Position numbers and translations under genes: made by a program. Of a stretch of DNA of 64,000 bases, positions 52,801-63,260 are shown piece after piece (within the stretch, counting starts at the first letter, position 1; each line of letters starts with the position of its first letter). The notes under the pieces were generated by a model, which made no database searches, had not been told where the DNA came from, and saw only the letters and a program-made list of their open reading frames with translations. The DNA comes from Thelonectria olida. Its lineage: Eukaryota > Ascomycota > Sordariomycetes > Hypocreales > Nectriaceae. The DNA lies in assembly GCA_020736575.1 (NCBI GenBank), contig JAGPYM010000008.1, positions 1,720,001-1,784,000 on the forward strand, written 5' to 3'.

Positions 52801-53606
52801 AGCTCCACTAATGAGGCGCCGAAGTCGGCCAACTTCGCCGTATATCTATTGATTGAGCCTGAGCTCACACCCGTATTGGTGAAGATGAGAACATTGTCCA
52901 TCTTGAGGTCTCCATGAATGATGCCACAGTCATGGAGCGTAGTTAGGCCGCGAGCAATGTCAAGGCACAGCTTGGTCATCGTCTCGAGTGAGAACTTCAT
53001 CTGCGCTAGGAATGCCGTCATGGCCCCCTGGTCAGCGTACTCGAGGATCAAGACGGGCCACTTGACAATCCAGTCCTTGGGGTCCGTCTCCCAGCCGAGG
53101 TCGAGAATGTCGACGATGTTCGGATGCTCTCTGATGGGCGGGTGACTGAGGGCTCGATACTCCAGGAACAGGGCCTGGATCAGTTTTTTCTCGTCCCTCC
53201 TTTCCGACTTCCGCCATGATAACCGTTCCTCGTAAGCAATCGCTAACGCGCTCTTCTGCACGTAAAAGCCCCGGTTGCAGCACAGAGTCACCCGACGAAC
53301 TTCGAACTGAGAGCCCTTCCCAATGTAGACCGAATTTTGGCCCACGATGCCCACGTCGTCGTCGAAATGCGTCGTTATCTTGCCACAATACCGCCCCGAG
53401 TCCTCAATGCCGTTTAGTTTAGAGAGTGTGTGCATTGAGGGAAAAAGGCGCGCAACGCTCGACGGCTCCTTGCCCACCTTTGCAATCTGCGAAGGAGACG
53501 AGGAGGTGAAGCATCCTCGGGAGGTCTCCAAGCGCCAGTCGCTGGATCCTGCCCAAGTGCCAAAGTCTTGGGTAGCTGTGCGCATCGTCGAGGTGGTGGA
53601 CGACAT
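49854..53606 (-). CDS. Protein kinase - ankyrin repeat fusion protein
   Basis: Four exons on the minus strand, 52423-53606, 52287-52362, 50544-52211 and 49854-50483, give 1185 aa, with all junctions frame-consistent. The kinase domain is at ~90-390: glycine loop IGKGSQFEV, candidate β3 lysine YVQK (118), catalytic loop HGDLKMDN (231-238, HGD in place of HRD), DFG 261-263, and an APE-like APECFE. A linker (YRGPLKGYLIEWLQ) follows. Ankyrin repeats from ~590 onward include VDINARNRDLETPLLLACRAG, ADVRLRNAYGENALHW, LLLEHGADVN and CLLDHGADVN. It is likely an active Ser/Thr kinase with a recognition or scaffold tail. Divergent from a TPR gene, with start codons 402 bp apart. Neighbouring genes suggest a signalling role, which is inference. 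Confidence 0.88.
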
Positions 53607-54008
53607 CTTGCTTGGGGGTTTTTTTTTTGAGGAAACGGGAGCTTCAAAAGGAGACAAAGTGGGAAACTTGATGGCGTCGAAGCACAATACAAGATGATAA
53701 TACCAAAGATAGTGATGCACTGAGCGAGGATAGTGAAGAGGTGGAAGAAGGGGGGGGGATACGAGAATTCTAGACCGTTGGAATTCTTGGTAAATCAAGA
53801 CGGACTTAGCGTCAACCTCGGCGTCCGTGGCGGTGGCTATGTTCAGCTGGATGACCAAAACTACCCATTGTGGCGTACACAGCTGAAAGAAAGATTCCAA
53901 GTGAGGGGTCACCAGTGCTTCCCCTATCTCTTGACTCCTCCCGTCCTCGTCAATGAGCTATCTGAATGCCCAGTTCCACGCTGATATCAGACACCTCCAG
54001 GTGTAACC
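53607..54008. promoter_or_regulatory. Divergent promoter between kinase-ankyrin and TPR genes
   Basis: 402 bp shared by two genes reading away from each other, so the pair may be co-regulated. Homopolymer runs of T (53619-53628) and G (53750-53758) are visible. No specific binding site could be assigned. Confidence 0.45.
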
Positions 54009-56694
54009 ATGGATGAAGCTCGCTCTGCAGGCCAGCTACTAGATTCAGTAGCCCGTTTATCTCTGTCTGAAAGTATCGATGCTAATTTCTCTCAGCGTTT
54101 GTGTGTTCAGAAGCAGTTTCCATCTTCGGTTCGAGGCTAATATGCGAGCAGGGAAGCCAGCTCGCGAGTCGAAAATGCCTACGAAGGACTAGCCCATTCC
54201 TGGTCCAATTCTCCAGAGAATATCCGTTCCGAGGTGCTAGACTACATATACAAACCTTCCGCAGCGTTGAACATCATGAAGCAGTACCCTCAATTGGTAG
54301 GAGCAGGCTCCAATTCTGACGGGGATGTGAAGGCCTGGTACGAAGAGCAAGTGGCCGTGCTTTCCTCTTTCGAAGAGGAGATGGACGGGCTGAGCACGAT
54401 TCTAGACTCACTCAACCCAGTTTCTACTGAAGCGTTGTGTCCCACAAACCCTCGGATCTCATCCATTGTTTGGGGGTCATTCGCCAATCTCTTAGCCGAG
54501 GCCAATCCCGAAGGCGAAGTGTCTCTTACAATCAATCAGGTTCGTTCGTTCACGTATCCCAAACAGAATTCTTCAAGGCGTGTTTGGCGGAAGACTCACT
54601 CCATGTCTTCCATAGAGAGGAATATTTGTGAGAAGTCACCTGATGTCCATTTTCCACGAGGTTGCTCAAAGTCTGAACCTTTCGTCGGCCCTCACTTGGA
54701 TACCGGAATGTCCCTTTGTCTCCAGCTATGCCGCACAGGGCTTGGCGGGGATGTACGAGATACTGGCAGCGTTCCTTGGGAAAGTCATTGAGGTTCAGGC
54801 GCGAGCAATAGCTGCCACGGACGAGGAAGAGCTGCGACGAATAGATGAGGAACTCTTGACGTATCCAGCGTGGATTGATCAGCAACTCCTTACCTTGCAA
54901 CAGGCTGGTGAAAGTCTTTCTGCTACCGCTTCTGCAGAAAGAGATTGGAGAGACGCCGCGATCAAGTTCCGTAAGCCTTATAAGATACTTGGGTGGCACT
55001 CTAAATAATACATTGGAAGCTTACTTTACTTAGAACTTGAGGAATCAGAACGGTTGTCAAACAGCGGTAACCTGCACGATGCTTGCCAGCTACTTGAGCG
55101 CACAAGTGAAAGTCTGGACGATGCAGCCGCTCCACCACAAGGCGTGGAGCCACGCCAACTGCAGTTCATGATCTGGACTGAGCTCCACAAGCTCTACTTT
55201 CGAAAGCTAGACCAGCAACAGGCGGAATCATATGCCGCAAAACTATATTCCCTGAGATTGAGCATACTAGGGAAGCATTCGGTGTCCACCATATCGAGCG
55301 CTTATTTGTACGCTCTTCCGATTAGGCGCTTGGGCACGGGGAGCACCACGGCCAGGGACATCTTGTTGGCAACTTCAGAGGGGACAAAAGCCGTTTTTGG
55401 CCCCGAGAGTGCCATAACTGGAATGCATTACGCACACCTGGGGAGAGAAATGGCCGCACTAGGCGAAGTCGACGCCATACCGCAGATGCTCCGAGCTTTG
55501 GATATCCTCGAAATGCATCTCGTTGAAGAGAATGCATCTGTTTTTGAGAATCTCGCCGACGATATCTGGAACACACTCAAGAGCCAAGGCAAACTGGAGG
55601 ACTCTCGGTCCTTGTGTCTCCGGGTATCTGAATCCTGTGAGCAGAGGCTTGGGTCTGAACACATCATAACTTGCAAATACCTTGCAAACGTCGGCTTTCT
55701 GGACACGTCCTTGGGAAATTCTGCTGAGGCCGAGACCATCTTACTCCGCGCCTTGACAAGGCTTGAGAGGACCGTTGGGAGTGAACATCCTGAGACGCTG
55801 AGGGTCATGAGCAACCTTGCCTCTGTCTACCGAAACCAGTCGCGGGCAGAAGACAGCATCCGACTCCACCGGCGAGTCTTGGCGATCCGAGAGAGGACAA
55901 CAGGTCCAAAGAGCTGGGGGACGCTTCTCTGCATGTCAAATCTTGGGGTCTCGCTTCGAGAGTCTGGCGCAGTTGAGGAAGCGAAAAGGGTATTGCTGGA
56001 AGCGAAGAGGAGACTCGAAGAACCAGATATTGCCACCGTTTACGAGGACGTTGCCGACTTGGTTACGCACGCCTTGCACGGGCTTGAAGATGAAACTGAC
56101 GTCGAGGCAAGAATTCTGCGTGCTGAGGAACGGCTCAAGAGGATCAACCTGATGGAGGCCTCATTACTCACCTCGGGAGAAGTGGGTATCATCATGGATC
56201 TGATAAGTCTCTATTCGAGCAACGACCGGTTGGATGACGCATACCGACTGGCCAAACAGGTCGAAAAAGCGGCAGCGTCCTACAACGGACAAGGCCAGGA
56301 GGCATGGGACATGTCCGAGGTGCTATGCGAGATTCTCGGGAATATGCCCGATCGTGAGGCCGAGCTCGTTGAAACCTGCCGAGAGGCATTGGGCAAATTG
56401 GATGTCGAGTCAGACAAGTGCAAGCATATCACTGTCAGACGCGAGATGGCTCTCGGCACGGCGCTTTTGCGCGCCGGACAGGAAGAAGAGGGAGTACGGA
56501 CGATGAAGAAGGCAATTCACCGCGCGGAGCATCTTGACATGCATTCACGGGCATGGCGTCGACGGGGGTTCGTCCATCTGTTCCAACACTATACACATTC
56601 GGCGTTGGCCGACAACAAAACCGACGCCTCTTCTAAGCCGCCTGAGTTCTGGGACAGAGTCATCAAGCTGCTAGAGTCCGAGAAGGGTGTTTGA
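54009..56694 (+). CDS. TPR (kinesin light chain-like) repeat protein with unrecognised N-terminal domain
   Basis: Proposed exons 54009-54100, 54152-54539, 54616-54970 and 55034-56694 give 831 aa. Intron 1 (GTGTGT..GAGCAG) removes a TAA at 54138-54140. Intron 3 (GTAAGC..ACTTAG) is clear. The second donor could be GTTCGT at 54540 or GTGTCT at 54519, so that junction is uncertain. The N-terminal ~300 residues are helical and contain ISSIVWGSFANLLAEANPEGE, resembling the pre-NTPase helical domains of fungal STAND proteins, but no NACHT or NB-ARC follows. From ~310 the protein is TPR, with units such as LANVGFLDTSLGNSAEAETI, MSNLASVYRNQSRAEDSIRL and MSNLGVSLRESGAVEEAKRV, spaced ~42 residues as in kinesin light chain. 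Likely a scaffold or sensor; function is not known. Confidence 0.72.
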
Positions 56695-56922
56695 TGTTTT
56701 CTGAAGGATGAAAATCCCTGTTTTTCAATTTAGTTTCTTTCTTAGATACACAGTTATGCCAGTATTGAATTTCAATTCTCACGTTCTCGAAACCTGGCTT
56801 CCCTAGGCAACAGTACATAACACGTTCTGTGTGTCTTCAAGTGGGACGTCAGGGAAAGCCCGGGGTGCACTTACATTTAGGAATCTATGACACTTCCTCT
56901 CGTCGATGTCTTAAACTCAAGT

Positions 56923-58616
56923 CTAATCTAACCCCTCTCTTTCGTTCCTTGACATGCCTGCCACCAGCCTCTTGAGCGGCTCCACCACGACATCATACAC
57001 ATGCCGCTGGAAGGCAGCATCATCAGACACACCGCAGCTGAAGTCACCAGTCAAGCAAGTGCGAACCACACTCTGATACTTGTTTCCTACGTAGTGAGCA
57101 AGGTAGCCGTTGAGGCATTTCTCCACGATCCTGTCGCGGTTCTCGGAAGACGAGCTCGTCAGTTTGTACTGAGGGGGCCGGTCAAATGGCTTCCAAAGCC
57201 CAATCTCCAGGAGTACCATTCCGAGGCTGCAGCCACGTTAGCAAGCCAGCTCTCACGGAGCAAGAGCCGTAGTCACCTGTACAAATCATGCACCTTTCTA
57301 AAGCCCGCCCGAAACGGCCCCTGACACCCAGGATGCCGGTACCGGTTGACTCCCGCCCCTTCAATTACCGTCTCCGTAGCCAGACGCTCGCCTTCTTCTC
57401 GCGAGAACTCGAAACCCGTCAAGTACGGCTCCCGCAGATGGGCATTCTTCCCCCCACCCTCCTTCCCGAAGAATAAGACATTGTGCGCGCCGATGCACCG
57501 GTGCAACCACCCGCTCATGTGAAGCCGAAACACCGTCTCCGCTAATGCCAGTGCCAACGCGTACCGGTCGTCTAAGGAGGGGTGGTACCTGCCCCGGCTG
57601 TCCTCGGAGTCCTGTAACAGACGCAACAAGGACTGGGGAGCTTCTCTCGCCGCATCTTGGGGGTACCGGTACACCAGTGCCGCAAGCCAGGTTGGGCCGG
57701 ACGAGCGGTCGACGACGTAGCCAGGGCAGTCGAGTGTATGCATGGCTGCGGACCGCGGAATCTGCAGGAGGTTAGAGGTCGTCTCCAGGCGGGCGAGGGC
57801 GCGGTCTCGATGCTCGAATTCAAAGGGCAGGGGACGCCACTCCACCAGAACGACCTGTCTAGTCGCGACGAGCATTGCCGTAGCTCGTGGGCTGTCTCGC
57901 TCGACAGAGTCGGAGAATGATAATTCCTCCATACCGTACAGATTTACCCGCCGCGGTGACTCGATGTGAAACCCACCCTCGGCCACCAGCCGCTCTAGTT
58001 TTCGCTCCGCGTCCGCGGCCAGGTCCGGGTACGTCTCGGCTGACGCGGTGGCGATGATCTGGAGCGCGGGAGGATCCGAGGCCGCGAGCGAGAAGATTGC
58101 AGCACTCAGGAGGCTCGAGGGGAACTCGTGCCGGACAGCCATGGCACAGAGATCCTCTAGCCCGTCAGTGAGTTGCTTGAGATCCGCTGCCAGTTTTTCC
58201 ATGTTGGCCTTGTCGAATAGCAGCCACCTTATGATGTACGGTTTGCGGATTTTGACAACTACAGGCCCTGGGGCGGCATCTTCCGCCTCATGTTTGGTTT
58301 CTTCCGACTCGATCAGGGTGGGAATTTCCAGCTTCAGTTTGTACTGGTTGCGCAGGTGGGTCGCGTCGGTGGTGAGGAGCTTGATGGACTTGAGGGCATT
58401 GTAAATAGGATCTTTAACCAGGTCTAGGTCGTGGGTGTCTTTAGCCCGCTTGATGGTTTCCAGCGTCTGCATAAGGCCTTGCAGCCTGTATTCCTGGATC
58501 TCTATCTTGCTGAGGACGACCTGAGCGTCTGTTCCGAGGCTCTTCAGGGACTGGAAGGACCGGTAGCCTGCGATGCAGATGCTGCACAGCGATATAGCAA
58601 TGCTTGCTGCGTCCAT
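56923..58616 (-). CDS. HeLo-domain protein with C-terminal pseudokinase
   Basis: Two exons on the minus strand, 57277-58616 and 56923-57226, give 547 aa. The 50-bp intron (TACAG|GTGACT..GCTAAC..CTGCAG) joins HDLY to SLGMVLLEIGLWKPF. Residues 1-~220 begin MDAASIAISLCSICIAGYRS and match the helical HeLo (prion-inhibition and propagation) type N-terminus. Residues ~230-547 are kinase-like but lack catalytic residues: the β3 Lys position reads VVLVEW, HRD is LHRCIGAHN (371-379), and DFG is GFE within YLTGFEFSREEG. C-terminally, VLLEIGLWKPF corresponds to helix F. HeLo domains are membrane-active cell-death executioners in Podospora and Neurospora; the pseudokinase would be the regulatory half. 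The stop faces the TPR gene's stop, 228 bp away. Confidence 0.82.
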
Positions 58617-59274
58617 AGTAAAAGAGGCGAGCCCTAACGTGAATTGAGCTTTAGTGATTGTAGCTACTGATCGGATGGATGCCCCGGACCCTAACGGGCA
58701 AGACGGGGACTTACTCTTGCGGACTGAGGCAAGGATTCGCGTGAAGCTCTCAGCTCTGTAAGCAACCTTGCTTACCTACACCTGCTCGCGCTCAATTGGC
58801 CACTATCGCTCAGCAATTAATCCTTGCAAGGGACGATTGGTGCAGCAAAGTTTGGGTAAGTTAAAGGACAAATGGAATACAGGAATAGCAGGCGGGTTTG
58901 GACATGTCGAGGATTAATAAGAGCAAGGTGACTGTGCGGAGGCTCTCGTTTGAACGATATTCAAACTTTCTTAAAGGCGGATTGCAGTGCTGGGCAGGCC
59001 GAAGATCGCGGGGTCTCGACGGTCAGCTACAAGCCTTGAAATAAGTTGCTGCCTGAGGCAAAGAGTTACTGATTGGCTCATGCCTGCAGTTGGGGATCAC
59101 TCGATCGTAGAGCTGGAGCACATAACATCTTTCCATCACAGGTATAGGTATAGGCCATTTCGTGCAGTGTGCTCGACTGCCTAGCCGTTGGGTAGGTAGC
59201 TTTTTCTTTTTCTACCTCGAGTGTCATTATCGTTATGCGCAAGTTGGTTGACAGGCATGCATTTTTCGATTTGT
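58617..59274. other. Intergenic upstream of HeLo gene
   Basis: It contains the HeLo-pseudokinase promoter (minus strand). No other gene or repeat is seen. Confidence 0.5.
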
Positions 59275-59736
59275 CTAGCTGTTCGTAGGTATGCAGGGCT
59301 GAGGTGGGCCGACTGGTAGTCTGCCAACCGTCCAACCGCTTTCCAGCGAGCAGAGCATCTCAATCGTACTAGCTATTTCATGCGTAAACCCCGGCCATCT
59401 TCCCTTCATGGGTCCCCTGACCACCTCATCCAACGTATCGGCCTCCCGTCCTACCATGAGCAAAACATCCGCCTCCCCATCATAGCTTGCCAAAGGCGCC
59501 GCATTGACATACGGCTGGTTTGTATCCCAACAAGCTGGTCCAGCCTTCTCGTACATATCTCCCCACGCCGGGCTAGGGTTGACGGGGTTGACGGTGGCGC
59601 GTTGGGAGAACTCTCGGCTCCAGACCCGAGTCATTGCCTCAACAGCAGCCTTACTGCCTGCATATATATAGATTTGAGAATATTCCGTAATGCTAATATA
59701 TATACCCTCAAAGAATTGCGTAATAGACTCGAACAT
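59275..59736 (-). pseudogene. Truncated short-chain dehydrogenase/reductase (SDR) remnant
   Basis: The minus-strand frame reads YAGSKAAVEAMTRVWSREF, the catalytic Tyr-x3-Lys helix of classical SDRs, then the post-catalytic part ATVNPVNPSPAWGDMY and the final FTHEIASTIEMLCSLESGW segment. The whole N-terminal Rossmann half (cofactor-binding TGxxxGIG and NAG motifs) is missing. Upstream sequence turns AT-rich within ~70 bp, and the stop of the S28 peptidase gene lies 5 bp beyond the fragment. The C-terminus is also altered relative to family (GRLPVGPPQ where a GG/NGG motif is usual). It is therefore a 5'-truncated relic, not a working enzyme. Confidence 0.7.
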
Positions 59737-59741
59737 CAGAG

Positions 59742-61670
59742 TTACATAATACCAAACATGATCGACACAACACCAATAACCACAGAAATGATATTCAGGT
59801 TGCGAGCCCGTCTTGCGCTGTTCTCATCATCATCCTCATTATCATCTTCATCGGTGGAACTGTCGTCGGCATCGTTTCCATTTCCATTAACTCCTTTATT
59901 GTTCCTGATATCGTCCCGGCTCTGCTCGAAGCAGGGCAACCACACATCCCACGCCTTAAGGAATAGATCCAGACCCTGCTCGAGGGGCGTGGGATCCTCG
60001 AGGCTACCTCTAACGTATGGCGGGCTCGATAAATCCTCACAGTGAATAGCGCCGGCGAATACTAGTCCAAACACATCAGTTCCATTTGGGAGCTGATTGC
60101 ATTGAGGAACCTCTATAGTAAAAGCTCGCTCAGGTGCACCGTATTCTGTTTCCTCGCTGTGTACTGAGAAGGATCGCCAGGGATCGAACTCGCCATTAGT
60201 GAACATAACGTTGCTAGCTTTTGTATCCCATCCGCCTAATTCGAGCAAATAGCTGTTATTAAGCTCTAAGGGGAAGCTGGAGTCCTTAAAGCTTGGGAAT
60301 TTTCCGTCTTTAATCTGGATGTCCCGGATGGCAGTCGTATTATAAAATTTGCTAATCACCTGGATTGGGTTGCTAGCATTCGAGCCTTGATAGTATCCCA
60401 TTTCGTTAAGCGTTTGCCAGTGCCAGCTCAGGCTGTCGACGGTTTCGGTGAATTTTTCGCTGCTGCCCGCTGGCAGGGTCTTGCGCCAATCCTCAAAGTC
60501 CTTCCTGCCGTAGACAATGCCGTAGAGCATTGCCGCAAACGCAAGGACACCACCATCATCCCCGTTATTTGCAGCAATTCCTTTTGTAGATGGCGTAGCA
60601 GTCCTAGGGTTTTCGAAAAGCGTCCTGAATATATCTATAGGTGTCTCGGCGCTGGTTGAATCGGTGAGGAAGGCGTCCACATCGAAACTCTCCATCCAAT
60701 CGCAAAAGTATTGAGCAGTGTGCACAGGACCTAAGCCTTGATAACTGCCCCCGAACGTAAGAGCATATACCAAAGCCGCGCCAATGGAAAAAGGCGTGTA
60801 GGGGCAAGCTTTTTCTATCGAGTCGTAGGTCGCACCTTCCGCGGTGGCAAGGTAGGTACCGATACAGACAAATAGAGCCGCATCATTGGGGCCGAAAGTG
60901 AGACTGTCGTCAACATATTGGATAGCGGCCTTGAGGTCGTTGGTGCAGTTCTGAGGTAGAGAGCGCGTAATAGGGTTGAAATAGATGGATCCATCGGCCT
61001 GAGTCTCAAGGGGCGCGCTGGACGACCAGGCAGCATAAAAGAGTTCCGGGTGCATCAATCGAGCCCAGGCTGCGCGCATGCCAGGATACGACCCGCCAAT
61101 AAAGATCCAAGGAGTGTGATACGGATCCAGCTTCTCAGTGCTTTGAATGTTGTTGAGAGAAAGCGTGCTCTTATTGAAGTTATTGGCAAAATAAGCCACA
61201 TCCTCAATTGCTTGATCGGCAGTCAAATACTCATATCCAGAAGCACCAGAAAGTGGAAGGCCAGTGTGATCGTCTAGGGGAACAGGCCTACTGTAGCCGT
61301 AATAACGATGTTCCCAGCCAATAACCAGGCCGTTAAGCTTCTCGGCGAGCCGCAGAGGGGCGGTCTCCATACTGTGCTCAGCGAGGGATTCGGCAGCAGA
61401 GCGTGGCGAGACACCACTCTCGCCGAAGTCATAGAGAATGACTGGACCCCCGGTTTTGTAGTAAGTATCATTGACGAAAAATCGGTTGTCATAGGTTCTG
61501 TCGTCAGACAAGTCAAAATGGTCAACAGGAATGGTGAAGGTGTAAGCGGGCACATCTGGGTAGCTTTCAGTTGAATCGCTTTGGCGTTTTCTCAGAGAGC
61601 GCCAGTCGACATTTACTCCCAGTGCCGTCTGGGCCAGGAACAGTGCCGACGCCCATGCAGAGAGCTTCAT
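59742..61670 (-). CDS. Secreted serine peptidase, family S28 (prolyl carboxypeptidase-like), GPI-type tail
   Basis: Single exon, 642 aa. A signal peptide (MKLSAWASALFLAQTALG) is followed by a short propeptide with KR at 28-29. The S28 fold is clear: GWEHRYYGYSRP, nucleophile GGSYPG (S194), acid NGEFDPW (D496) and base GAIHCED (H543). Many N-x-S/T sites (NDT, NKS, NCT, NAS, NTT, NNS, NGT) suggest heavy glycosylation. After the catalytic domain there is an Asn/Asp-rich acidic linker and a C-terminal hydrophobic stretch (NIISVVIGVVSIMFGIM) following RRAR, which suggests GPI anchoring. S28 enzymes cleave after proline, often at acid pH. It is likely wall- or membrane-bound. Confidence 0.92.
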   Translation of the reverse strand: MKLSAWASALFLAQTALGVNVDWRSLRKRQSDSTESYPDVPAYTFTIPVDHFDLSDDRTYDNRFFVNDTYYKTGGPVILYDFGESGVSPRSAAESLAEHSMETAPLRLAEKLNGLVIGWEHRYYGYSRPVPLDDHTGLPLSGASGYEYLTADQAIEDVAYFANNFNKSTLSLNNIQSTEKLDPYHTPWIFIGGSYPGMRAAWARLMHPELFYAAWSSSAPLETQADGSIYFNPITRSLPQNCTNDLKAAIQYVDDSLTFGPNDAALFVCIGTYLATAEGATYDSIEKACPYTPFSIGAALVYALTFGGSYQGLGPVHTAQYFCDWMESFDVDAFLTDSTSAETPIDIFRTLFENPRTATPSTKGIAANNGDDGGVLAFAAMLYGIVYGRKDFEDWRKTLPAGSSEKFTETVDSLSWHWQTLNEMGYYQGSNASNPIQVISKFYNTTAIRDIQIKDGKFPSFKDSSFPLELNNSYLLELGGWDTKASNVMFTNGEFDPWRSFSVHSEETEYGAPERAFTIEVPQCNQLPNGTDVFGLVFAGAIHCEDLSSPPYVRGSLEDPTPLEQGLDLFLKAWDVWLPCFEQSRDDIRNNKGVNGNGNDADDSSTDEDDNEDDDENSARRARNLNIISVVIGVVSIMFGIM

Positions 61671-63260
61671 GGTTTATGTAGTGGAAAGATGGAACTAATT
61701 CAAACAAGGTCGATGTCGTCAAAAGCTGTTGGCCGCTGAATGCAACAAAACAACCGCTACTTTCAAAAGAGAACGACGATGGGGACGGAGGTGCACACTA
61801 TTGAGCCTCGGGAACAGTGGGAAAGCACCAGGATTAATAAAGGCCGAATTAGAGACTAGGCGAGCCCACAGCCCCGAGGCGCAAGCAAGCCACCATCCCC
61901 TTTCGGCCGTCCATGATGATTGACGACGGACGTGGTTAGTTCGCAGCCTAACGATAGGACAGGGCTGACATGGCTGATGGGAGCTGAAGAGGAGCTGAAG
62001 GGGAGCTGAAGGGGACGGAGGAGCTAATGCAGGTCGCAACAGGAAGGTTTCAAATTGGGTGTTGATGTTAAATGTTAAAATTTAGGCTTAAATTCACATG
62101 GATGGCACATGGACTACACACATAAGGAGGGAATCATTCTTTCCTGAATAGGTTGAATTGTCCAAATAAGTAATATTATTAGAAAGAATCGCGTGTTAAC
62201 TATGGAGTAGAGACGCGTTGTGTGGTTGCGGCTCAAAGTGGGGCCTATCGAAGCCGGTGTATCGAACACTGGGGTAGCTAACTTATCTCTAAAGTTAGAT
62301 ATTTATGTATATAGCAACTAGTCTTTGGGAATGGTTTCTTTATTGCTCCTTCGGCAAACGCCGTCACGCATTCTGCTAAACAAATAGTTGTGGCGCCGCG
62401 GAACTAATATCAACTACTACTGAATAGCAATGTGGGCGGCGGCAGGGGGTCCCTTCCCTTGCTTGATCAGCGATTTTTATTAATATTAGTCAAAGCCATT
62501 AGTTTAGACCCTTCAGCTCCGGTATCTCATAACCGATTTACCCATTTGAGATCCGTAAAGTCGCAGAGCTGAATCGTCCTCTGGGCGAAGCGCTCTGGCA
62601 CCAGTGGCTGGCGGTCACACAGACCCCTCTCCCCACATAGAAAGAAAAAAGGCCTGCAAACGTGGCATATATTTCCTCCAGCCAAGGTGTCACCGTTACA
62701 TTAGAGTCACACTAAGCAGGGCACGTGCCATTATGCTCCTGGCACGATCACGCCTTGCTTGCAACAACAGCAAAGACACATATTTGCCCAGAAACATCAG
62801 CAATGTAGACAAACCAGTCAATCGCTGATCGCGGCTCTATCCGATGAGGGTACGTCGCCTTAGGACACTGGTATACTAGTAGAAATCCCATCAAGGTCCT
62901 TCAATACTAAACGACGCCGTATGCATTTAACTTAAATTCTCAAATGAAATCGCATTATCCACGTTTAGGAGACCTCGCCTGCTGTCTTTGCTTAATCGGT
63001 ATCCCGACATACCATGCACCGGACGCGTTCGCCCCGGCGAAGACGTGTTTGCCGCTAGCTGGCGAGCAAAGCCATTGCAATATCAAACCTGGATGTGAGA
63101 TCCCCCCCGAGATAAGCTAATTTCTGCCGGGCGTTCTTGGGTGCCTATTGTGCCTAACGCCTGCGGCTGTGTTTATGCTGGCTGCCCCCTCTCTGCCACT
63201 GCCACTAATTACATCCCGACGCCCGCAGCCCTTTAGCTCGTAGCACCCTTATCTACTCCT
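61671..63260. other. Intergenic, no gene recognised
   Basis: It begins with the S28 promoter. A short repeated GAGCTGAAG(A/G)G unit lies at ~61981-62012. Otherwise short frames only; no tRNA, repeat element or domain was found. Confidence 0.45.

Noticed and set aside
54566..54631. Possible extra exon in the TPR gene (frame reading EFFKACLAEDSLHVFHREEY)
   Set aside because: It is protein-like, but there is no room for introns linking it to the next exon's frame. The acceptor at 54615 gives a phase-consistent junction without it.
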